Made by a program: the position numbers and the translations under genes
Part shown: in pieces, positions 1 to 11,157 of the stretch
Position numbering within the stretch: position 1 is the stretch's first letter
Layout: every line of letters begins with the position of its first letter
DNA from: Semisulcospira habei
Taxonomy: Eukaryota > Mollusca > Gastropoda > Semisulcospiridae
Direction: 5' to 3'
DNA: 64,000 nucleotides
Assembly (NCBI GenBank): GCA_036245525.1
Contig: BTPG01000001.1
Span: forward strand, 221,539,774-221,603,773
Notes under the pieces: model-generated
The model's database searches: none
What the model saw: only the letters and a program-made list of their open reading frames with translations
Told to the model about the DNA's origin: nothing

Positions 1-315
1 CAGTGAGTTCTATAAGGGGCGCATGTCATACGTGTCATTGATTTGTCAAACGTCATTTGTCATGACGTCAGTTTTACGTAATTTTATATTTTACGCGATA
101 TGAGTTTCACTTTCGCTTCATAGGCTGGAGAAAATGGTGACAAAACTAGGACTTCACGGTACAATTTCAGTCTTGCTATAATTTGTGTGAAAGCAGGTTG
201 ACTTTATGCTAGCTACATGATATACTAAGCACACGGGTCACCTGCATGCTCTTCTGAAAGCGTCGATGTGTGTGTGCGTATTAGTGCGTGCGTGCGTGCG
301 CGCGCGCTCCAAACA

Positions 316-372
316 TCTCCAAGAGGCATAGATCCTCGTGCGCCTGGAGGGCGCATGAGGATATATTTTTCC
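316..372. mobile_element. Type-A hairpin core carried in TIR element copy 1
   Basis: CTCCAAGAGGCATAGATCCT and the partial inverted arm GCGCATGAGGATATAT. Its counterpart lies at the same place in copy 2 (42016), so the hairpin was present before the TIR element multiplied. Confidence 0.65.
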
Positions 373-403
373 TTGAAATGCGCGCATATTTGTGTGTGTG
401 TGT

Positions 404-405
<2 letters not shown>

Positions 406-491
<86 letters not shown>
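406..491. repeat. (GA)n microsatellite
   Basis: About 42 units, within TIR element copy 1. In copy 2 the tract is reduced to CTCTCTCTC. Confidence 0.95.
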
Positions 492-492
<1 letters not shown>

Positions 493-1386
493 GCGCGCGC
501 GAGAGAGAGAATGACGTCATATTTAGAGTATTATGTCAGTGTCTGCGTGGACACGGAGTTGCCTCTTTTACGTCACCGCCAATGTCTGACTTTCTCAAGA
601 AAGTTTTTTTTTAGTGTTTTAATTATTTTCTGAAAAGAATTAATTTTTACTAAAGAAGTTGAAAGGCCGATACAAAGCTGGCTAACGAACTCCAAACTAG
701 CTATAATTTATGCAAATGTTCAAGTAAATTTGAGAAAAATTACGGACTCTAATCTGGGTCAACCGACTTCCTGTCAAGTTGTTCAAGTTATGTCTTCAAT
801 GAGACATTCAATTACAATATGCTCGGACGGAGGCTCTCTTAGCCACCCACTTAAAGTATTTCGCCAAGTTTCAAGCCTGTGTGTACAGAAATATCGGAGA
901 TTCTCTTGTTTCTTGCTTCGCGCCAAATGTACGTTCAGCAGCGAGGATAGCGTAACTAGACATGACGTAATATATATCTTGTTACTTACGTTGTTGAGGT
1001 TTAGCCTGCCCGCCTTTGACATCATGGACATGCTATTAAATTCGCCCCACCGCGACCCGTCCTAAAAAGTCCCTTCTATAAATAGAAGGGACTTAAAAAG
1101 TCACTACATCAGCGTTCGTGAAGGTTGTACGTCACCCGGCAATAAGATGCTCTGCTGGCCGCCGTCCAAAAACCTGTCTGAACAATATCCGCTGCGAGTG
1201 TCACTCAAAGAATATACAATCCCATCAGCAGTCTCCCATGCTGATACGAATAGACGTTGTGCGGAAACCAGATAATAGGTCTAAAAATTGCACGTGTTTC
1301 GCGGAAAAACAGTGTTTCGCATGTTTGTCAGAATTTTTAAACCACTGACAGCGTCAAAGGACGCGCTGCTTTTGGCCTATTTCTGA

Positions 1387-1520
1387 TTAACTCATTGTAC
1401 ACCAAGACCGAAATCCCCAAATATTGCCGTTGTCCATAGGCGCCAAGCTATTCTGGCATCACCCTTGAACTATCATGGTCGATCCATATCTTGCTGTGGT
1501 GTGTCTGAGGTACAGGCTAT
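1387..1520. mobile_element. Type-B element, left half deleted
   Basis: TTAACTCATTGTACACC then GGCGCCAAGCTATTCTGGCA and ACTATCATGGTCGATCCATA. One full arm only. Confidence 0.65.
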
Positions 1521-1634
1521 CGCTATCCAACGATCTAACAGACAGGATAATAAAACGAGACAGGCCTCAAAGTAGCAAGGGAATGACCAACAAAGAAAGA
1601 AAGATGTTTAAACCTTGAGGAGAACGCTACCCGC

Positions 1635-1700
1635 TGCAAGAGACATAAACCCTCATGAGCCCCCGCAGTCGCGGAGGCTCATGAGGGTTTATGACTCTTG
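1635..1700. mobile_element. Type-A hairpin element core
   Basis: GCAAGAGACATAAACCCTCA with inverted arm TGAGGGTTTATGACTCTTG around CCCCCGCAGTCGCGGAGG. Confidence 0.8.
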
Positions 1701-1795
1701 TTAGTTCAAAGTTCTTTATGCCTATGTTTGGCCCCATTTACATATGTTTCTTTACGCGTATGTCGGTCGGTGGCACTGGCTTCAGACGCGAAATC

Positions 1796-1906
1796 CCTGA
1801 TCACCGGCAGCGAAAGGCTAGGTCGGCAGAGAGTTTTGTCGAGGCGATTCCTGCAGGAATCACCTCGTGGCAAAAACAGCTACCGACAGCTACAGGGTTA
1901 AAACAA
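1796..1906. mobile_element. Type-E hairpin element, diverged
   Basis: TTTTGTCGAGGCGATTCCTG and AATCACCTCGTGGCAAAAAC with CAGCTACCGACAGCTAC. Confidence 0.6.
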
Positions 1907-1919
1907 GCCTGAGTACTTT

Positions 1920-1976
1920 AACAGTAGTGGCAGATCAGCTTGGCGCCAATTATGGCGCCAAGCTAATCTGACACCA
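1920..1976. mobile_element. Type-B hairpin core
   Basis: AGTGGCAGATCAGCTTGGCG pairs with CGCCAAGCTAATCTGACACC around AATTAT. Confidence 0.7.
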
Positions 1977-2218
1977 ACCTCCCGCAGGGTTACGAGAAAA
2001 ATAACTACGTCTGCCTCTCTGTAGGTTGTAACTCACAATAAGATACTGACCCGGCTGACTGGAACCCTTTTCTGGAAGAAAGAAGGTGGGGGAGTTAGTT
2101 AGTTAGTTATTCCGCCGAGCAGGCAACTAAGGCCATCTCACGGCGGGAAGGTGGGGGAGCCACACAGTCGGAAGGAGGGGGCAACAGAACAAGATCGGGT
2201 GTAACTCAAAGAAGTCCA

Positions 2219-2631
2219 TTAATAATAAGCGCATTAAATAGGCGCATTATCCCAATTTAAAATCGGCTCAAAGCGCCGCCGCGAACTGAACCCAACAAGC
2301 ACGCTCACGTGAATCACACGCATTCAATCACACACTGTACATATACACAGAACATTCACGTGGTGCTAAGGGCAAGCTCAAGCGAGCTACTGTAGTTTTT
2401 GGAAATTCAAAATCGTTTGTATTTTGAAATTTGATTAAGTGGGCTGAAACTGATACCAAAGTCGTGGGGGAGGAAGAGCCGGAGTACCCGGAGAAAGAAC
2501 CCCCGACGGTCCGCCCGAATTAACGGTGACACTTACTAGAGGAGAAACATCCGACGCCGGAACCCGTAATCGAACCTCGCACCCTTAGCATTGGTGGCAG
2601 GCGCCTTAACCACTGCGCCACGGACCGCCCC
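2219..2631 (-). mobile_element. tRNA-derived SINE, minus-strand copy
   Basis: The reverse complement matches the 60577 copy end to end: the tRNA-like head at 2565-2631 (TGGCGCAGTGGTTAAGGCG), GGGTTCTTTCTCCGGGTACT, the GGTTCAGTTCGCGGCGGCGC-like block and a degenerate ATT tail at 2219-2228. No clear target duplication, more diverged. Confidence 0.85.
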
Positions 2632-3124
2632 ATTACACTGACAGGCCGCTCGATCTATGTCTGTATGCTGAGCACTTACATGCTGTAAAAAGTATCGATC
2701 TGGGACACTATGCGGGGGCTGCTGCCCAGACACCGAGAGGCCATATTACAATATCGAACTCCGCCACAGGCATTCATGCATCAAACTCCACCACGGGCAT
2801 TCCGACATCAAAATCCACCACACTCACTCCACGGTTTATATATCCCCCGCTGCTATCAGTTTAACCCCCTTGTGCATGCAGCCACCGTTACAGTTCATGG
2901 AGACTGGCTGCATGAACACAAGGGAGATAAATCACATCGGGGAACGTAAATTACATAGCGTTTTCAGGGTCACACAATGTCAAGAGTTTTCGTAGGAATT
3001 AAAGGGGCATCCCACGTAGTTAACTAACCAACAGAGCTCTACATGTCCCTGCAAATATTATCAACGCTTGGGAGGGTGTGTGTGTGTGCGGGAGGGGGGG
3101 GGGGGGTGGGGGGCTAGGGGCTTC

Positions 3125-3204
3125 TTAACTCATTCGAGACGTGGCGCCTCCGGATGCGCGGTTTATGCCGCGTATCCGGAGGCGGCACGTCTCGAATGAG
3201 TTAA
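3125..3204. mobile_element. Type-C hairpin element, best copy
   Basis: TTAACTCATTCGAGACGTGG to CACGTCTCGAATGAGTTAA, an 80-bp near-perfect inverted repeat with GGATRCGCGG arms round a TTTAT loop. TTAA at both ends. Confidence 0.85.
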
Positions 3205-3479
3205 CCATCACGCGAAACAGAGGTAGGGCCGGCACTACCTTGCTACATCGTTTTCTATGCAACTGCATGTGCTGGACAGTAATATTAAGAAAACAACCCT
3301 TACCCCATTCCTTTCAATTACCCGAACCCGAACCAAACCCCTTACATCTACACGCGAAACTGATTCAAGGTCGTTTGCAACTGTTCCTCAAACTGAACGT
3401 ATTCTTCCGGGTTAAGCGTAAAGGTCAGCCATCACCCAAAGCCATCTAATCCTGATTAAGAATAGCACCTTCTCCCATC

Positions 3480-3548
3480 TGCAAGAGACATACATTTACA
3501 TGAGCCCCTGCAGTCGCAGGGGCTCATGTGAATCTATGTCTCTTGCTC
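3480..3548. mobile_element. Type-A hairpin element core
   Basis: TGCAAGAGACATACATTTAC and inverted GTGAATCTATGTCTCTTGC. The inner arms CCCCTGCAG/CGCAGGGG pair. Confidence 0.8.
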
Positions 3549-4087
3549 TCAAGATAGGTCCCTTCAGCTGAGTTTGGGTCAGTTATTCCCCAATACCCTC
3601 TCATCCGGATTACGAAATAGACCCTCTCTCTCTCTCTCTCGCATTGATCTTGGCAACAGCGCACTACAGCCGCGAGTGTTACGTAAACACGCACCACATG
3701 TATGCACCAGCGCGCCAGCTGGCAAGTTAAACACAGGCAGATGTACGCCACATTGACGTTTTACAGCTGCACAACACCCATTTAACACATCAAGCTCTCA
3801 GTTCGAACCCGCAAAGCTGGGAGTGTGCCATTTCTGAGTCTGTGTGTCCCCGTCTATCCAACGGTATCGAATTCTATCCGTCTGCGCGTGTTTGCATCCG
3901 TCCGCCGGTCCATTTGCCCACCAAACATCCGTCCATCTAGAGATACATCCGTCCGTCTATCCATCCACACACCTACCCAATGTATAGCGAGCTAATTAAG
4001 TCGTTGAGCCCTGGGGTGGAAATTCCTAATTTGGGGATCTGTCCCCTGGAGACAACATTAAAGATCATGAGAAGAATAACCTGACAG

Positions 4088-4165
4088 TATAAGGGTGGTG
4101 CCAGAATAGCTTGGCGCCCCGAGGCGCCAAGCTATTCTGGCACCACCCTTGAACTATCACAGCTG
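4088..4165. mobile_element. Type-B hairpin core
   Basis: TAAGGGTGGTGCCAGAATAG and CTATTCTGGCACCACCCTTG, an exact inverted repeat around GCGCCCCGAGGCGC. Confidence 0.8.
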
Positions 4166-4751
4166 CTCCATAGCGCCTACATGTGCCAAGCTAATTAGGA
4201 ACTGGGAAAGCAAAAGACAGTAACTCTACTGATGTGTTTTTTTAAGCGAAATGTAATACAATAAACATCTCGCTTTTAACAAGAAGCTGGCTTGCTCAGT
4301 TACCGCCTTTTGCCTTCCTAGCGCAGCACAGTGCTTGCGCTACCATGCTTGATCGTCTTCTGCATTTGTGTTTACATTTGTAGTTAGTCTTGTAGTTGTT
4401 AGCAACGGCAGGTTTGTAAAATGGCTGTGTCGATGACGATGCCAATGCCTTAACCGTTGTAAAATAAAGTTTCATTGATTCTGCAATAGTGGTTGGAAGA
4501 GAGATACGGTTAAAATGTGCAGAAACGTGCGGCGCTTCCCAAATCAGACTCCGATCGGATAACAGTGCAACTGTAAGGAAAGACACTGTTGACAGCTGCG
4601 CGAATGCATCTTTGCGCCGCAGTTTGCAAAACTTTCCCTCGTCCAGTTACCTTCTACGGTATGTTATGGGTAACTTTACTAAAGACGTGTGGCATAAAGG
4701 ATAAGTAACAAATGAAGTTAACAGTACAGTAGCGATGCATATTATTTCATT

Positions 4752-4789
4752 TGCCGCGAATCGGTATGCGGCACGTCTAGAATGCCTTA
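4752..4789. mobile_element. Type-C half hairpin
   Basis: GCCGCGAATCGGTATGCGGC followed by ACGTCTAGAATGCCTTAA, one arm of a type-C element. Confidence 0.4.
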
Positions 4790-4811
4790 AACCCATTTAT
4801 CCCTGAATCAC

Positions 4812-4929
4812 TTTTGGCGCCAAGCTAATCTGGCACCACCCTTGAATTATCCTGGTCGATCCATCTCCTGCAACTGGTACACTTCTTAGGTGAGACCTCT
4901 GAATGCGGCCTGGGGTTAAATGGGTTAAT
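4812..4929. mobile_element. Type-B half element
   Basis: TTTTGGCGCCAAGCTAATCT through CCATCTCCTGCAACTGG to TTAAATGGGTTAA. The left arm is missing. Confidence 0.6.
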
Positions 4930-5752
4930 AAATCTCTTTCAAAACATATTAGGCCTACTTGGCACATGAAACATTCTCATCGAATGTGAATACAGGCATG
5001 AGCATTTTGCAAGTAAACTTAAGCCATCAAGAGATTTTACGCGACATACTCTGAAAGCTACCTTCATTCCCCCCCCCCCCCCCCTCCACCACCCCCCCCC
5101 CCCACCCCTTTGTGTATTTGTATGGGGCACATCTCGACTGAGTGAAACCCATGTAATCTCTTTCAGAAAGCATGCATATCATCGACGTTGATGTGGAACG
5201 CAGATCAATTCACTCAAGAAGCTAAATATCTAAATGAAACGCAAGCTTCTGTAGACAAACAGAAAACGTCCATTCGTCCCTCACTGACACAAAAGAGAAG
5301 TGCAAACTCTGATCGAAGTGTAACGATGCAGTCACAATGCAACTGTACCACGCTTGGTTCAATCAAAGATCCTACATAGAATTACTATTTTGGATCTTTG
5401 GTTCAATGATGTATTGGAAAACTGGCTCGTCCTTTTCACTGAATGTAGACGCGATGGCGAAAATAAACATAAAGGTAGCCGGTTTTTTTTTTTTTTTAAT
5501 GGTGGAAATGCGTAAGTTCATAGAAACATCGAGAACGGTCAACGTCAAAGCCATCTGGATTCGCCGCTGCTAAGCCTAGAAGGGGCGGGAAATTAAAAAA
5601 ATACGCCATGATCAAGCGGCACGTGCATGCTGACGTCAGCAGCCATCGATACGCGAACGAGAGGCAGTTCTTTGGATGCCGAGACCATTCCTACGTCTTA
5701 CCCCTTTCACCTCTAGCTCCAAATATCTGTCCTTTTCACGAGTTGCAAACAA

Positions 5753-5844
5753 TGAACACTTTGGCTGTCGGCAGCGGTTTTTGTCGCGATGATTCCTGCA
5801 GGAATCATCGCGACAAAACCCGCTGCCGACATCCAGAGGTTTAA
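5753..5844. mobile_element. Type-E hairpin element
   Basis: TTGGCTGTCGGCAGCGG and CGCTGCCGACATCCAGAGGTTTAA; the centre GTCGCGATGATTCCTGCAGG is an exact palindrome with no loop. Ends in the TTAA that begins the next type-A element. Confidence 0.85.
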
Positions 5845-6093
5845 CCCGTTCAGTGCCAGTGGACGCAGAATGTATTTCTGCAATCTTCGTTAATTCAACA
5901 CACACACGTACGCACACAAATAATAATAAAATTTAAAAAAAAAATTAAAACTAGCTGTCCAAGGAATGTGGATTTAAAGTGTGTCAGCAAGAGGCATAGA
6001 TACTAATGAGCCCCCGCAACTGCTGGAGTTCACGAGCATCTATGCCTCTAGAGGTTAGGTGGTGTTCATGTTTCTCGGCACTGCACGAGTTAA
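5841..6093. mobile_element. Type-A element, full length
   Basis: TTAACCCGTTCAGTGCCAG to GGCACTGCACGAGTTAA, 253 bp, with the core hairpin at 5988-6053. The leading TTAA is shared with the type-E element that ends at 5844. Confidence 0.8.
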
Positions 6094-6412
6094 GTATTAT
6101 TGTGTTTCGTTGCCTTACATTTACTTTATTACTTCTCTTGTAAATGGTTTCCAGAAAATGTCAGCTAGACACACACTTGATCTAACAAGAAATCCATTTC
6201 GGCTCTAACCCGGAGTAACTCCTCAGTCACAGATATAAACGCGGCTGATCTCTGCCAGCTCGCGGTTTCGTTGTGCAGTCGGAAGGGCACATCTACAGAT
6301 CCTCATGTACTCCTCCGACTGCACAATGAAACTCTATGCTTATTCAAGTTACTGCCTCTTGAGTGACGCAAGTTCACGCCTAGGCATATGCTGACCGTCA
6401 GGCAATCTAGCT

Positions 6413-6497
6413 TAAGGGTAGATTAGCGCCAAGAAGCGTAATGCTATTTATTTTTGCACCACCTTTTAACTAGCATGGTCCATCCGCAGTACCCGGG
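6413..6497. mobile_element. Type-B remnant
   Basis: AAGGGTAGATTAGCGCCAAG and ACTAGCATGGTCCATCC, diverged. Confidence 0.4.
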
Positions 6498-6882
6498 CTG
6501 ACTGGGTTAATTTGATGAGCTACGGGGGATCCCACAGATGTGAAATACAGTAGACGGCCACAGGAATAAGCCAAAGAAGGGGAGGGGAGTATGGGGAGGA
6601 CAAGCGCACTCGTGCTACAGATAAAGTGCACGATCCAAGGGGATCTTTTCTAAAGTAGATTCGCAATATGCACAGATCCGCATGAGCCCCCGGGCCCCGC
6701 AACCTGCAAGGTCTGATGAAAATGCACGAAACTTAATTGTCACATTGAAATACACGACTATTACCAACAAGGCAGTTGGCACTCGTGTAATAAAATATAC
6801 AATGCCATTAACTTAATCACATTTAATAACGAATTCTGCTATGCTGAAAGTCGCCAATACAGACTGTGGCTGACGGAGCCGC

Positions 6883-7010
6883 CATGATAGTTCAAGGGTA
6901 GTACCAGGTTAGCTTGGCGCTTTCCATGCGCCAAGTTAATCTGGCACTATCCTTGAAATAGCGTGGCCGATCCATCTGCCACTCAGGGTCCTGTAGATAA
7001 ATGTGTTAAC
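6883..7010. mobile_element. Type-B element
   Basis: CATGATAGTTCAAGGGTAGT and GGCACTATCCTTGAAATAGC, ending AAATGTGTTAA. Left outer end lost. Confidence 0.7.
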
Positions 7011-7357
7011 GAGGCGGTACTGTATGTGATCTCTTTCGCTGTCTCTCGTTCAGTGCAGATCGATGACACTCGCTGGCCGGTGTGGCGCCTCCTTTGATAG
7101 AACAGAACAGCTGGTGAGGTACAACTGGTGCATGGTGCGACCTTCTTCACTCACGGATTGCTGAACGATGGCTGTCCGGACAAAACTGCGCGACAACAAA
7201 ACACTGGAAACAGAAGCAGTGCATCTGTCTTAGAAGACCAAACATAATCCATCGCTCTTGCTGGCACAACTGATATGAAAATTCATAAACCAGAGACGAC
7301 ACGATAAACAGGCAGTGTCCCTCATCAGATTCAGTCCTATCCTGTCCGATTTCAACC

Positions 7358-7419
7358 AGCAAGAGGCAAAGATTCTCATGAGCCCCGAAGGGGCTCATGA
7401 GAATCTATGCCTCTTACTG
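7358..7419. mobile_element. Type-A hairpin element core
   Basis: AGCAAGAGGCAAAGATTCTC then CATGAGCCCCGAAGGGGCTC, a tight palindrome with almost no loop. Confidence 0.8.
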
Positions 7420-7443
7420 GCAGAAGTCGGTTCCATCGGCATT

Positions 7444-7633
7444 GTTTACCCATTCAGCCCTGACGCCCTAGAGCAGGAGATGGATCGAGCATGATAATTT
7501 AAGGGTAGTGCCAAAGCTAATCTGGCACTGTCGTTGAAGTATCATGGTCGATCCATCTCCTGCAACTGGTGCATAGTCATTAGATGACGCCTCCAAAATT
7601 TGGGAAATACGGCCGTCGGGCTGAATGAGTTAA
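7444..7633. mobile_element. Type-B element, nearly full, hairpin tip deleted
   Basis: TTTACCCATTCAGCCCTGAC to GTCGGGCTGAATGAGTTAA. The central CTTGGCGCC tip is missing. Confidence 0.8.
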
Positions 7634-8573
7634 AACAAGAACGCAAGTGTACGTCAGCTAAAAGCAAGCGCCGTGCAAGCTTGATCGCACACAGCGTCCC
7701 TTATGGCCTCATGGCACGCACACGTACGACCGATGCACAGTGCACGGAATGCGTCAACTTCGTGCTTCTTCTGAAGTTACCGGTGAACAGTACTGGTGGA
7801 TGCATAAACAAGACTGCATGGTTCTGTGATCCAAGGGCGAAAGACAGCTCTCGTGTGATCCCAGGTCCGACTGACCTCTGGGAGCACAAAAAATCTGATG
7901 CTATGTCTACAGTCTTAGAACCTGACACCGTATCGAACCCTAGCAATGAATGATGTAAAGGCCAGACCACTCGAACCAAGCATCGTCTGATCTATCTACG
8001 TCATTGAAGCAAAGATAAAAGACATGATGAACGCACACATCAGACAGTAAAAAGTAAAAAGCCCCAGTACTGAGATTTTAAGATTACAAATAAAACTACA
8101 TCAATGGCGTTTGATTCAGTCAAACACCCCCCACCCCCCAAAATAAAAAAAATCAAAAAAAAAATCAAGGTTTAAAGTAAAACGCACAGTCTTCTCAAGC
8201 ACAAACAACAAGAAACACAGAACTATTCTCTTGAACAGAAACAAAGAGAATTCACGGTAATGCTTCTAGTGACGTTGAAAACAACACGCATTTTCAAAGC
8301 ATGGTTTTTAATGCGAAAGCTTGCAGTCTGACTCTAATAAACTTCATATGAAGTACATAGCAACGCCTTTATTAAACCATACCGCGGTACCTCAAAGTCG
8401 ATTTCAGGCTCTTCCCACAAACAGCACAGTCTGCCCCTCTGTGCTCAAATTACAGAGTACCTAGCAACGCTTCCAGTCTATAGGCGTTACGCACGAAACG
8501 TCGCTGGCGAATGATCTGGTTAATTTTTGTTCATCATGGGATAGCGGACAGTTATTTAACCAGATTTTGTCCA
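7634..8573. other. No gene supported
   Basis: A 117-codon frame (7600-7953) starts inside a type-B element and has no recognisable motif, so I do not call it. The rest holds A-rich tracts near 8130-8170 and a CAACGCYT-containing short repeat near 8360 and 8465. Confidence 0.4.
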
Positions 8574-8629
8574 TCTGCAAGAGGCACACATTCTCATGAG
8601 CCCCTGCAGTCGCCTGTGCCTCTCGCAGA
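8574..8629. mobile_element. Type-A hairpin core, one arm deleted
   Basis: CTGCAAGAGGCACACATTCT and CATGAGCCCCTGCAG are present. The second arm jumps straight to CTGTGCCTCTCGCAG. Confidence 0.65.
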
Positions 8630-8722
8630 CACATCGGCCCGCCTCATTTACATCTGTGCTCCAAAGCAGGGTTTCAAATGCCCACTTTGCTTACTGCGGT
8701 TGGTCCCAAATACGTCTTTACA

Positions 8723-8790
8723 TCTCCAAGAGCCATATATTATCATGGGCCATTGCAGCCACAGTGGTTCATAAGAATATGTGTCCCATG
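8723..8790. mobile_element. Type-A hairpin core, diverged
   Basis: TCCAAGAGCCATATATTATC and TTCATAAGAATATGTGTCCC pair imperfectly. Confidence 0.6.
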
Positions 8791-8812
8791 ATGACACACC
8801 GGAACGCCCACT

Positions 8813-8951
8813 TACATCTCAGGGATCAGTTGCATAAGTGAGCTTAGTCCTGCGCCAGCCAATAAGCAAGGTGCTCCGCTATTGAGAAGCACCTTGCTTA
8901 GTAGGTAGCGAAAGATTAAGCTCAGTCATGCAACTGGCACCTGGTCCCAGA
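8813..8951. mobile_element. Type-H hairpin element
   Basis: CTCAGGGATCAGTTGCATAA and AGTCATGCAACTGGCACCTG as ends; AGCAAGGTGCTCCGCTATTG and AAGCACCTTGCTTAGTAG as core. Confidence 0.75.
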
Positions 8952-9239
8952 CGAGGTTTCAATCCTGTGATTGTGCATCCAAAATGCGTGACGTCAATTG
9001 AATAAAAGCTTGGGTTTACTTCGATCGGGACGGGTAAATTGTGTGGTACAGCGCCCCTATTGCAATTCCGCATGAAAGTTGGCGAGACACGTCATACATT
9101 TCCCAAACAATTCAACGTAATACAAAACAAGAACGGCAAAGCCATTATAGCTCACATGTACGACTGATTTACATAATTATGTGTGGCCTTTGTGACAAGC
9201 TTCTGCAGCAGCTAAATCCATGTTTTCTGAAAATGTAAG

Positions 9240-10215
9240 CATTTTTCACACATCTGTCAACCTCCCGTGACCCTTGACCTTTGTGATGACTAAGATGACT
9301 AAACTAGTATGCATAGGAAGGTCTTATCATCAGCTATCTTTGTGCCAAATTTGGTTGAAAACCTTGCAAAAATGTTGATAATACCTACAATTTTATCCAA
9401 AATTGGGATTTTACACACATTTGCCAGCTTCTTGGGACCCTTGACCTTTTCGAGGAGTCATCCAAATTAGTATAGATCTTACCATCAGATATCTCTGTAC
9501 CAAATTTGGGTTTGAAGTTGTGAATAGTATTTGAGAAAAAACATCTTTTGTCAAAAAAAGGCTATTTTTCCGATTTCCTGAGCTCTCATAACCCTTGACC
9601 TTTCTGAGGGATCAACCAAATTAGTTTGCATAGAAAGGTCTAACCATCAGGTATCTCTGTAGCAAGTTTGGGTTTAAAGTTGTGAATAGTATTTGAGAAA
9701 AAAATATCTTTGTCAAAATATGGCTATTTCGGACCTATTTCCTAAGCTCTTGTGACCCTTGACCTTTCCGAGGGGTAATCAAAATTAGTATGCATAGATA
9801 GGTCTTACCATCTCTGTACCAAGATTGGGTTAAAAGTTGTTAACAGTATTTGAGAAAAAACATCTTTTGTCAAAATATGGCTATTTTTCACCTATTTCCT
9901 GAGCTCTTGTGACCCTTGACCTTTCTGAGGGATCAACCAAATTAATATGCATAGAAAGGTCTTGCCATCAGGTACCTTCATACCAAGTTTGGGTTTGAAG
10001 CTGTGAATAGTATTTGCGAAAAAATAAATTATGTCAAAATATAGATATTTTTGACATATTTCCTGATCCCCTCTGATCTTGACCTTTGTGAGAGGTCATC
10101 CAAATTGGTATGTATAGAAAGGTCTTGCCACAAAGTAACCTTGGGCCAAGTTTCAAGACTGTGGCTTGAATAGTCTCCGACAAAATGCCAACGTTAAAGT
10201 TAACCACGAACGACG
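9240..10215. repeat. ~160-bp tandem repeat array, six units
   Basis: The landmark GACCCTTGACCTTT recurs at about 9271, 9438, 9592, 9756, 9913 and 10074, spacing 154-167. Each unit also has CATCCAAATTAGTATGCATA, AAGGTCTTACCATCAG and CAAATTTGGGTTTGAAG. Units are diverged. The array ends in GACGACGGACGG-type sequence. Such arrays are known in mollusc genomes. Non-coding. Confidence 0.85.
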
Positions 10216-10250
10216 GCGGACGGACGACGGACGGTCGACCACTGCCCAAA

Positions 10251-10823
10251 ACATTGACTCACTTTTGCTTCGCACGTAAGCCAATAAAATCAATTTGTAT
10301 TAGACTGGGTGGGACAGCGTGGGTAGATTGAAAAGGGGGCATTACGGCACAGTGGTCAAATTGCAACTTTGCATGACAGTTCGCAGGATTCTGCGCAGTT
10401 GTTGTGTTTGAACTCTATAAATATTCCGAACACAACAACATCTTCAACTACATCAGCAGGCCAAGGGGGATGAAAGGAGGGGGGGGGGGGGGGGGGGGGG
10501 CGATCCTAAGTAAAACTCTGAGATCGTACGCCAGCACACGGAAGCCTGCGGGTATATGTTTAATTTTGTCCTTGACCTTCTTCCATTGTCACAGAAAACG
10601 TTATGATGACTCAGAGTTAGCCAAGGGCACATTGCACAGCCCTAATCGATATCCCAGCGATATCTATACTTGTGACGTCGTTTCGGAGGGACGAACAACT
10701 GAATTCGGACAGAAGCCGTCAAAATTGTAACCCAGCACTTTCACATACTCACACTGAGCGCAAGCGCACGCACACATAGAAAGTCGGACAGCATCCATAA
10801 TTTTATTTAAAACAAATTCAATC
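10251..10823. other. No gene seen
   Basis: AT-moderate sequence with a 20-base G run near 10478-10500. Open frames here are short and run through the G run. Nothing recognisable. Confidence 0.5.
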
Positions 10824-10866
10824 TTCTTTCACACAGTCACACGCGCACGTGCGTGACTGTGTGAAA
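10824..10866. repeat. Short palindrome next to a TG tract
   Basis: CTTTCACACAGTCACACGCG and GTGCGTGACTGTGTGAAAG, then a TG microsatellite. Confidence 0.65.
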
Positions 10867-10874
10867 GAGTTAGA

Positions 10875-10875
<1 letters not shown>

Positions 10876-10922
<47 letters not shown>

Positions 10923-10938
10923 ACACACATACACACGC
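10876..10938. repeat. (TG)n-(GC)n-(CA)n tract
   Basis: TG repeats pass into GCGCGC and then CACACA, itself self-complementary. Confidence 0.95.
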
Positions 10939-11097
10939 ACACGAGTGTGACTTATTCATCAGTTGCTCCTTTCTGGTTGGCTCAATCGATCGGAGGAGAA
11001 TGTCTGCGAGATTGACATACGTCATTCATGATGCAAATGCTAAAGATGATACACAGCTCTAAAAAAATGTACACTGCATGCTAACGTTCTATCTGGT

Positions 11098-11157
11098 TTG
11101 GCGTGCTGGTCTGTGATTTTGGACCAGCCGTAAGGCCCCAAATCACAGACAAGCACA
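11098..11157. mobile_element. Type-D hairpin
   Basis: GTGCTGGTCTGTGATTTTGG and CCCCAAATCACAGACAAGCA. Confidence 0.7.

Larger units (their letters stand above)
1..1094 (-). mobile_element. Large TIR element, copy 1 (left side cut by the window)
   Basis: The reverse complement matches copy 2. Shared landmarks are GGGTCAACCGACTTCCTGTC, the AG-rich tract, a type-A hairpin core, CATGATATACTAAGCACACG, CAGTGAGTTCTATAAGG and the end AAGTCCCTTCTATAAATAG. It lacks both large insertions of copy 2, so it shows the ancestral arrangement. About 120 bases of the other end should lie just left of the window. Confidence 0.75.

Noticed and set aside
268..633. A 121-codon frame rich in Arg-Glu
   Set aside because: It reads the GA microsatellite of TIR element copy 1.
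1600..1700. Hairpins read as a CRISPR array or bacterial terminators
   Set aside because: Copies are dispersed and unevenly spaced, each is itself an inverted repeat, and the genome is animal. They are foldback elements.
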